Source: an uncultured Dorea sp. (lineage in GTDB: Bacteria; Bacillota; Clostridia; Lachnospirales; Lachnospiraceae). From it: DNA of 37,731 nucleotides. The translations under genes were made by a program, and so were the position numbers. Below the pieces are notes generated by a model. It did not search any database. It was not told the origin of the DNA and worked only from the letters and a program-made list of their open reading frames with translations. Location: the NCBI GenBank assembly GCA_947652615.1, contig CANTDX010000036.1, positions 1 through 37,731 on the forward strand, read 5' to 3'. This document shows, piece after piece, positions 32,706 through 37,731 of the stretch (the stretch's first letter is position 1; each line of letters begins with the position of its first letter).

Positions 32706-34313
32706 TTATCGATCCCACTTATCCGCTAGATTCTGGATCTGCGTCTCGAACTTCGCAAGCTCCTTGTTCGCCAGTCCTTCGTTCTTATATACCACCTCAA
32801 GCAGCCGCTTTGCCGCCGCAACCACGCGCTGGAATGCATGAACCGCACGTGTGACAGCAGGCTTCTGCACCGCTTTCTTCGGAACCTTCACGCCTTCGGT
32901 CAGGATCTCTCCCGTCATCAGGTCAATGGTACCGCCCGAATAAGGCGCAAATGCCGGATAACCGAACTTCTCCTCCACCAACTGCGCGAAATGGTCCGTA
33001 ACCGTATCCTCACCGTGTACGACGATGACCCGTTCCGGCCGCCTCTCAAATCCCCCAAGCCAGTCCAGCAGTCCGTTCATATCCGCGTGTCCGCTGATGC
33101 CTCTAAGCACCTCGATCTTCGCGTTCACCGTGATATTCTCACCGAACAGCTTCACACTCTCAGCGCCCTCGATCAGCGCGCGTCCCAGCGTTCCAAAGGC
33201 CTGATAGCCCACGAAACAGATGGTACACTCCGGACGCCACAGATTATGCTTCAGATGATGCCGGATTCGTCCTGCCTCACACATACCCGATGCCGACAGG
33301 ATTACCTTGGGCTTCTCGTCGAAATTGATCATCCTCGATTCGTCGCTTGTGATCGTCGTCTTGAGTCCCTTGAACAGCAGCGGATTGATCCCCCGCTCCA
33401 CCAGCGCCAGCGCCTCCTCGTCAAAGCAGGACTTTACATTCTTGTTAAATACATTCGTCGCCCCTATGGCAAGCGGACTGTCCACATAGACCTCGAATCC
33501 CGCAAACTCCGGCAAGAGATCCCTCTCCTTGATCTCCCGGATGAAATACAGAAGTTCCTGTGTACGCCCAACCGCGAAAGACGGGATGACGACGTTGCCG
33601 CCCTTTGAGAACGTCTCCCTCAAGATCCTTGTGAACTCTCCGATATAATCCGGCACCACATCGCCGTGTGTTCTGTCACCGTATGTAGATTCGATCACGA
33701 TATAATCCGCGTCCTTGACCATCTGCGGTTCCTTGATGATCGGCTGGTTCGCATTCCCCACATCTCCGGAGAAGACCACCTTCTTCGTGACCCCCTCCTC
33801 CGTGATCCATACCTCGATGCTGGCAGAGCCAAGCAGATGCCCCATATCGTGGAACTGTACATCGATCCCTTCGCACAGTGTGATCCGCTGCTCATAATCA
33901 CAGGGGGCAAGCAGCTTGATGGCGGCATCTGCATCCTCCATCGTATACAGCGGTTCAAAAGCTTCTTCCCCGCTTCTTCTGCCCTTACGGTTCCGCCATT
34001 CCGCCTCAAACTCCTGAATGTGGGCGCTGTCACGGAGCATGATATTACACAGATCCGACGTGGCAAATGTCGTGACGATCTCTCCTTTGAATCCCTGCCG
34101 GCACAGAAGCGGGATCTTTCCGGAGTGATCGATGTGTGCGTGTGTCAGGAGAACGAAGTCTATCTCGCCTGCCGGAACCGGGAGCTCCTGATTCTCATAT
34201 AAGTCAGGCCCCTGCTCCATACCGCAGTCGATCAGGATGTTCTTCCCGCACGCATTCAAATAGTGACAACTTCCTGTTACTTCATGGGCCGCTCCAATAA
34301 AGCTAAGTCTCAT
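32706..34313 (-). CDS. Beta-CASP metallo-beta-lactamase-fold ribonuclease-like protein
   Basis: A 535-residue protein of the CPSF/Ysh1-like beta-CASP group. MBL motifs are GAAHEVTGS near 8, THAHIDHSG at 57-65, MGHLLGSAS near 157 and FSGDVGN near 181. The beta-CASP part has VVIPSFAVGRTQELLYFI, ILSASGMCEAGRIRHHL, ISGHADMNGLLDWL and VVHGED. Such enzymes cut RNA using two zinc ions. No extra RNA-binding domain (KH) is visible. It lies between sigE and sigG, with its own extended -10 promoter, so it need not be sporulation-specific. Confidence 0.92.
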   Translation of the reverse strand: MRLSFIGAAHEVTGSCHYLNACGKNILIDCGMEQGPDLYENQELPVPAGEIDFVLLTHAHIDHSGKIPLLCRQGFKGEIVTTFATSDLCNIMLRDSAHIQEFEAEWRNRKGRRSGEEAFEPLYTMEDADAAIKLLAPCDYEQRITLCEGIDVQFHDMGHLLGSASIEVWITEEGVTKKVVFSGDVGNANQPIIKEPQMVKDADYIVIESTYGDRTHGDVVPDYIGEFTRILRETFSKGGNVVIPSFAVGRTQELLYFIREIKERDLLPEFAGFEVYVDSPLAIGATNVFNKNVKSCFDEEALALVERGINPLLFKGLKTTITSDESRMINFDEKPKVILSASGMCEAGRIRHHLKHNLWRPECTICFVGYQAFGTLGRALIEGAESVKLFGENITVNAKIEVLRGISGHADMNGLLDWLGGFERRPERVIVVHGEDTVTDHFAQLVEEKFGYPAFAPYSGGTIDLMTGEILTEGVKVPKKAVQKPAVTRAVHAFQRVVAAAKRLLEVVYKNEGLANKELAKFETQIQNLADKWDR

Positions 34314-34336
34314 ACGTTCAACCCCTTTTTCTTTTT

Positions 34337-34345
34337 ATTATAGCA
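34337..34345 (-). promoter_or_regulatory. Extended -10 promoter of the beta-CASP gene
   Basis: TGCTATAAT on the minus strand, 24 bp before the ATG, has a consensus -10 with a TGn extension. The -35 is poor. Confidence 0.55.
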
Positions 34346-34402
34346 TCTTCTTGGAGCATTTTGCACTATTTTTCTGAAAATATCGACATTTCTATCTATT
34401 TT

Positions 34403-35143
34403 CTATGAATATTTCACCATCTCCCTCTTTAATCTCTGCATAATCTTCTTTTCCAGACGCGATATGTAAGACTGTGAGATCCCCAGAAGGTCCGCAACCT
34501 CCTTCTGAGTCCTCTCCTCCCCGTCGGGCATTCCCAGGCCAAAACGCATCTTTATGATGGTCCGCTCCCTCCCGGACAGACGGTTGATCGCCTTGATCAG
34601 AAGCTTCCGTTCCGCCTCATTTTCCAGATCCTTATAGATCGTATCCTCCTCCGTTCCCAGAATGTCCGACAACAGCAGCTCATTGCCGTCCCAGTCCACG
34701 TTCAGCGGCTCGTCGATGGAGACCTCCATCTTCGTCTTATTATTCCTCCGAAGATACATCAGGATCTCATTTTCAATACAGCGCGAAGCATAGGTCGCAA
34801 GCTTGATATTCTTATCCGGATTGAATGTATTGATCGCCTTTATTAGCCCGATCGTCCCTATAGAGATCAGATCCTCCACGCCGACCCCGGTGTTGTCGAA
34901 TTTCTTCGCGATATACACCACCAGCCGTAAGTTGTGTTCGATCAGAAGCTTCCTCGCCGTCTCGTCATCTTCAGATCCCAACTCGTTGATCGCCTCCGTC
35001 TCTTCCCTTGTATCAAGCGGCGCCGGCAGGATATCCGATCCGCCGATGTAGTGAACGTCTCTCTTATCCGGGAAAAACAACGTCCGAAAATCCGGTACTA
35101 CCTTTAATTTAAAATGATGCGGTACTGCAACTCTTATTACCAT
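34403..35143 (-). CDS. sigE: Mother-cell sigma factor precursor pro-SigE
   Basis: A 246-residue sigma-70-family factor that starts mother-cell transcription in sporulation. The N-terminal stretch [17 protein letters not shown], then [18 protein letters not shown], is the pro-sequence cut by SpoIIGA. Region 2 has [20 protein letters not shown] and [20 protein letters not shown]. Region 4 has [21 protein letters not shown] chose the ATG at 35143 with GGAGGAG seven bases upstream. The longer open frame to 35209 overlaps the gap after spoIIGA. A 6-bp-stem hairpin lies just before the ribosome site. Confidence 0.97.
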   Translation of the reverse strand: MVIRVAVPHHFKLKVVPDFRTLFFPDKRDVHYIGGSDILPAPLDTREETEAINELGSEDDETARKLLIEHNLRLVVYIAKKFDNTGVGVEDLISIGTIGLIKAINTFNPDKNIKLATYASRCIENEILMYLRRNNKTKMEVSIDEPLNVDWDGNELLLSDILGTEEDTIYKDLENEAERKLLIKAINRLSGRERTIIKMRFGLGMPDGEERTQKEVADLLGISQSYISRLEKKIMQRLKREMVKYS

Positions 35144-35166
35144 AATTCTACTCCTCCTGTTGTAAC

Positions 35167-35185
35167 CGGCCTTTCGCACAGGCCG
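35167..35185 (-). other. Intercistronic hairpin before sigE
   Basis: On the minus strand CGGCCT, GTGCGAA and AGGCCG form a 6-bp stem between the spoIIGA stop and the sigE ribosome site. No T tract follows, so it may stabilise or tune the sigE message rather than terminate. Confidence 0.5.
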
Positions 35186-35209
35186 ATCGTCATATCTTTC
35201 ATTCCACAA

Positions 35210-36001
35210 TTAATCAGCGCTCCCGAGAAGATCGGGATTCAAAATCATCTCATAACGGTCAGCCGTCATATCCTCCTCACAGATGGCCGCAAGCGGCTTC
35301 TCAATCCATTCCTTTTCTTTTCTGCATACATACATCCCATCCAGCGTGATCAATGGCATTACACCTTCCGCTTTTCCGATAGAGTGATATGGAATATACC
35401 GTATTCCTGTTATGTCATTTCCTTCATAGAGTTCTTCTGCAACTTTTTTATCAATAATACTGACCGGTTTCCCTGTAATATCATCCTTCAGACAGTTGCC
35501 TGTATCGATCAACGCCTGCACCCGCCGGCTCCTTGCTCCGTTGCGAAGGATCACCTGACACCTGTAATGGCTCTGCCTCGCCAGATATACAAGCAGACTC
35601 CAGATTCCTGATACCGCAAAGAAGCTTAAGCCTGCCAGTATTATGAAAAAGCTCCCCAGTCGTACATACTGCCCCAGGAATTGGAATACGCCGCCTGTCA
35701 GGAATCCGCAGATATACAGCAGCACCCACGCTCTTACGAACTCCCGTACGCCTCGTATCCCAAGCCCGGTTCCGATCATTGCGATGCCGGGCAGGCCATG
35801 GAACAATATGAATTTTACCGGCGCATACGGAATCGGAATACATACGATCAGACAAGTCAGAAATGCTCCCGCCGCCGCTCCCAGGACGATACGCCCAAAG
35901 GGGGCGGAGCATTTCAGCATCCTGCCGGTGATCCCCAGAAGGATGACATCCATCGTAAAATTCTCCAGGAAAAATACGTCTATGTATAATTCATAATACA
36001 C
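35210..36001 (-). CDS. spoIIGA: Sporulation sigma-E processing peptidase SpoIIGA
   Basis: A 263-residue membrane aspartic protease that cleaves pro-SigE at the sporulation septum. About five N-terminal helices cover 1-140 (YIDVFFLENFTMDVILLGIT ...). The soluble domain carries the catalytic ALIDTGNC with Asp166, like a retropepsin half-site. The start is GTG at 36001 with AAGGTGG a few bases upstream. It is followed by sigE after 66 bp. A promoter with Spo0A-like boxes lies upstream, as expected for a spoIIG operon. Confidence 0.95.
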   Translation of the reverse strand: MYYELYIDVFFLENFTMDVILLGITGRMLKCSAPFGRIVLGAAAGAFLTCLIVCIPIPYAPVKFILFHGLPGIAMIGTGLGIRGVREFVRAWVLLYICGFLTGGVFQFLGQYVRLGSFFIILAGLSFFAVSGIWSLLVYLARQSHYRCQVILRNGARSRRVQALIDTGNCLKDDITGKPVSIIDKKVAEELYEGNDITGIRYIPYHSIGKAEGVMPLITLDGMYVCRKEKEWIEKPLAAICEEDMTADRYEMILNPDLLGSAD

Positions 36002-36066
36002 GTTCCACCTTCTTCCTTCTTATAACGATCAGTGACACAAAATCGATTGGTACTTAAGCAAGATTA

Positions 36067-36099
36067 ATTATACGAGCTGACGTGAAAAGATTTTGTCAT
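36067..36099 (-). promoter_or_regulatory. Spo0A-type promoter of spoIIGA-sigE
   Basis: ATGACA (36094-36099), a 21-bp spacer and the consensus TATAAT (36067-36072). A TGACAAA box (36092-36098) overlaps the -35. The over-long spacer and overlapping box are what Spo0A-activated spoIIG-type promoters show. Confidence 0.65.
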
Positions 36100-36124
36100 A
36101 TGGTGGGGTGAATCACAATTATCG

Positions 36125-36131
36125 TTCGACA
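36125..36131 (-). promoter_or_regulatory. 0A box upstream of spoIIGA
   Basis: TGTCGAA on the minus strand is an exact match to the Spo0A box TGnCGAA, about 26 bp upstream of the -35. Confidence 0.55.
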
Positions 36132-36260
36132 GTTCAAAAGAACCACAAGATATAGATATTCAGAAAATGGATTTGTGGGAATTACTTCGATCAGACACAC
36201 AAGACTTGGTATCCTTTTTTGACATAAAAGAAAGAATTATAAGAGAATAAACTGGAAATT

Positions 36261-36279
36261 TCTGACATAATTTGTCAGA
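36261..36279. repeat. Perfect inverted repeat in the ftsZ-spoIIGA gap
   Basis: TCTGACA, TAATT and TGTCAGA: two 7-bp arms with a 5-bp spacer, the shape of a dimeric regulator site. The arms differ from the 0A box at two positions. Confidence 0.5.
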
Positions 36280-36322
36280 TCCCCTCGAATCACAGAATTT
36301 GAGCTCACATTCTCCCGAAATA

Positions 36323-36329
36323 TTCGACA
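36323..36329 (-). promoter_or_regulatory. Distal 0A box
   Basis: A second exact TGTCGAA on the minus strand, about 220 bp upstream of the -35. It is far for direct activation, so it may be chance. Confidence 0.35.
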
Positions 36330-36391
36330 TACCGGCGCTCACAACGGTTAAACCCCCTATACATACCGAATGCCGCCGTAAGTCTAACTAC

Positions 36392-36425
36392 AAAAAGACC
36401 CGGACACTGTAAATATGCCCGAATC
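36392..36425 (-). terminator. Intrinsic terminator of ftsZ
   Basis: On the minus strand GATTCGGGCA and TGTCCGGGTC pair over 10 bp (some G-U) around a 9-nt loop and are followed by TTTTT. It lies about 25 bp past the ftsZ stop. Confidence 0.82.
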
Positions 36426-36451
36426 TTCTGTATTCACATGATATCGCGATA

Positions 36452-37690
36452 TTATTTCTTAAAGAAATCAGGTATCTTAATAGACTGTTCCTTCACTTTG
36501 CTGGTCGGAGTCCTTGGCGTATCCAGAGAAGGAGACGTACCGCCTACCGGACGCCTTGGCATCGCCGTTGCGCCGCCCGCCTTAGGCGCGCCCATCCCAT
36601 AGTCCAGTCTCGCACTACCCTGTCCGCCCGGCTGCAGCGGTCTCTCATATACAGGAGAACGCATCTCCACTCCGCCGTGGGCAATCGTTGAATTCCTCGG
36701 CGTCTCAAGCCTTGACTTGAGCTTGGAAGCGCTTCCGCCTACGTTGTGAAGACCGGTTGCGATCACTGTGATCGTAGCTTCGTCTGTCCTGGAATCATCA
36801 TACATCGCACCAAAGATGATATTCGCATCCTCTCCGGCAAGATCCTGTACGTACTCGGCCGCATCGGAGGCATCCATCAGAGTGATATCACCTGATACAT
36901 TGATGATCACATGAGATGCTCCGGCAATCGTCGTCTCAAGCAGTGGACTGGAAACCGCCTGCTTCACGGCCTCCAGAGCCTTGTCGTCACCGCGGCCCTG
37001 TCCGATACCGATATGTGCAATACCCTTGTCCGTCATAACAGTCTGGACATCGGCAAAGTCAAGGTTGATCAGCGCAGGTACATTGATCAGGTCGGTAATA
37101 CCCTGGATACCCTGCTGCAATACCTCGTCCGCCTTCTTAAGCGCCTCCGGCATCGTGGTACGCCTGTCCACCACCTCAAGCAGCTTATCATTGGGGATCA
37201 CGATCAGTGTATCTACACTCTCCTTAAGCTTCTCTATCCCTGAGAGGGCATTATTCATACGTGTCTTCGATTCGAAACGGAACGGCTTCGTAACAACACC
37301 GACTGTCAGCGCTCCTAATTCCTTCGCTATCCTGGCAACAACCGGCGTCGCTCCCGTACCGGTGCCGCCTCCCATACCGCAGGTAACGAACACCATGTCC
37401 GCCCCCTTAAGCGCTGAAGATACTTCTTCCGCACTCTCTTCTGCCGCCTTCTCTCCGATCTCCGGTCTTGCTCCCGCTCCAAGCCCCTTGGTGATCTTCT
37501 CTCCGATCTGCATCAGCGTCGGCGCCTTGCACAACTGAAGCGCCTGCTTGTCTGTATTAATCGCAATAAATTCAACACCGGCAATCTGCTCATCGATCAT
37601 ACGGTTCACGGCATTATTGCCGCCTCCTCCGACTCCAACAACGATAATTTTTGCCGCCGCTTCTGATTCGTTCGTCTTAATTTCTAGCAA
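36452..37690 (-). CDS. ftsZ: Cell division protein FtsZ
   Basis: A 412-residue tubulin-like GTPase that builds the division ring, including the polar ring in sporulation. [18 protein letters not shown] lies near the start, and the tubulin signature [15 protein letters not shown] at 105-119 binds GTP. The T7-loop region [20 protein letters not shown] follows. A variable linker ends in the conserved C-terminal peptide SIKIPDFF that contacts FtsA and other partners. The start is TTG at 37690, with GGAGG eight bases upstream. The adjacent ftsA, if present, would lie beyond the window. Confidence 0.98.
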   Translation of the reverse strand: MLEIKTNESEAAAKIIVVGVGGGGNNAVNRMIDEQIAGVEFIAINTDKQALQLCKAPTLMQIGEKITKGLGAGARPEIGEKAAEESAEEVSSALKGADMVFVTCGMGGGTGTGATPVVARIAKELGALTVGVVTKPFRFESKTRMNNALSGIEKLKESVDTLIVIPNDKLLEVVDRRTTMPEALKKADEVLQQGIQGITDLINVPALINLDFADVQTVMTDKGIAHIGIGQGRGDDKALEAVKQAVSSPLLETTIAGASHVIINVSGDITLMDASDAAEYVQDLAGEDANIIFGAMYDDSRTDEATITVIATGLHNVGGSASKLKSRLETPRNSTIAHGGVEMRSPVYERPLQPGGQGSARLDYGMGAPKAGGATAMPRRPVGGTSPSLDTPRTPTSKVKEQSIKIPDFFKK

Positions 37691-37731
37691 GGGTTTCTCC
37701 TCCTTTGTTATCCTTATTATATATCATACAT

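Larger units (their letters stand above)
36002..36451. other. 450-bp ftsZ-spoIIGA intergenic region
   Basis: No credible gene is present; a 60-codon frame at 36160-36342 lacks a good start and family features. The region holds the ftsZ terminator at the high end and the spoIIGA promoter at the low end. Two exact TGTCGAA boxes on the minus strand (36125-36131, 36323-36329) and a perfect 7-bp inverted repeat at 36261-36279 are also present. It is visibly more AT-rich than the flanking genes. Confidence 0.75.

Noticed and set aside
36160..36342. 60-codon minus-strand frame in the ftsZ-spoIIGA gap
   Set aside because: No recognisable family and no strong ribosome site; it overlaps the dyad and a 0A box.

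Overview
The window looks like a chromosomal segment from a spore-forming, anaerobic Firmicute of the Lachnospiraceae type (Clostridium cluster XIVa). Four things point there. Sporulation genes spoIIGA, sigE, sigG and spoVT are present. A SCIFF peptide with its radical SAM maturase lies beside a fused secDF. The order recJ-apt-relA-MBL-hemZ is a clostridial one. Ribosome binding sites are GGAGG-rich and promoters are of the SigA type. I cannot name the species. I see no rRNA, tRNA, CRISPR array, insertion sequence or prophage gene. Almost everything is read on the minus strand; only yqeY and an FMN-binding-like membrane gene are on the plus strand.

Layout, low to high coordinate: (1) 1-9109, housekeeping: hemZ (cut by the window edge), an MBL hydrolase, bifunctional rel, apt, recJ and secDF. 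(2) 9197-11939: the SCIFF maturase, the 47-residue six-cysteine SCIFF peptide, a small four-helix membrane protein, and spoVT. (3) 12027-18797: a four-gene surface operon. Its promoter is followed by a secreted protein with seven GBS-Bsp-like repeats and a transglutaminase-like domain, then AlgI-like and AlgJ/X-like O-acyltransferase partners, then an acidic lipoprotein. (4) 18892-20971: a DUF2804 protein and a membrane-anchored GDSL/SGNH esterase. (5) 21131-24138: a GHKL kinase with a LytTR regulator, and an SPFH/NfeD membrane pair. (6) 24310-30568: yqeY, a PrsA-like lipoprotein, mfd, pth and the FMN-binding-like protein. (7) 30590-31568: a small acidic protein and a HAD phosphatase. (8) 31802-37690: the sporulation and division cluster sigG, a beta-CASP nuclease, sigE, spoIIGA and ftsZ.

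How it fits together: region 8 keeps the classic ftsZ-spoIIGA-sigE-sigG order, but a beta-CASP metallo-hydrolase gene sits between sigE and sigG. Upstream of spoIIGA is a promoter with a consensus -10, a 21-bp spacer and Spo0A-box-like sequences, as expected for a Spo0A-controlled spoIIG operon. sigG and spoVT have upstream sequences resembling forespore (SigF/SigG) promoters. The SCIFF genes feed into secDF, with a hairpin between peptide and maturase. The surface operon looks like a machine that acylates an exported polymer and displays a repeat-rich transglutaminase-like protein.

The most unusual non-coding items are three. One is a roughly 136-bp, hairpin-rich element with 12-bp imperfect terminal inverted repeats between sigG and the HAD gene. 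The second is the 450-bp ftsZ-spoIIGA interval, with several dyads and Spo0A-like boxes. The third is a 19-bp-stem hairpin between the convergent genes yqeY and the PrsA-like lipoprotein. I did not find a clear, wholly undescribed multi-gene system. The best candidates are the GBS-Bsp/transglutaminase/AlgI/AlgJ operon and the structured element. All functions are read from motifs and context; no database search was run.
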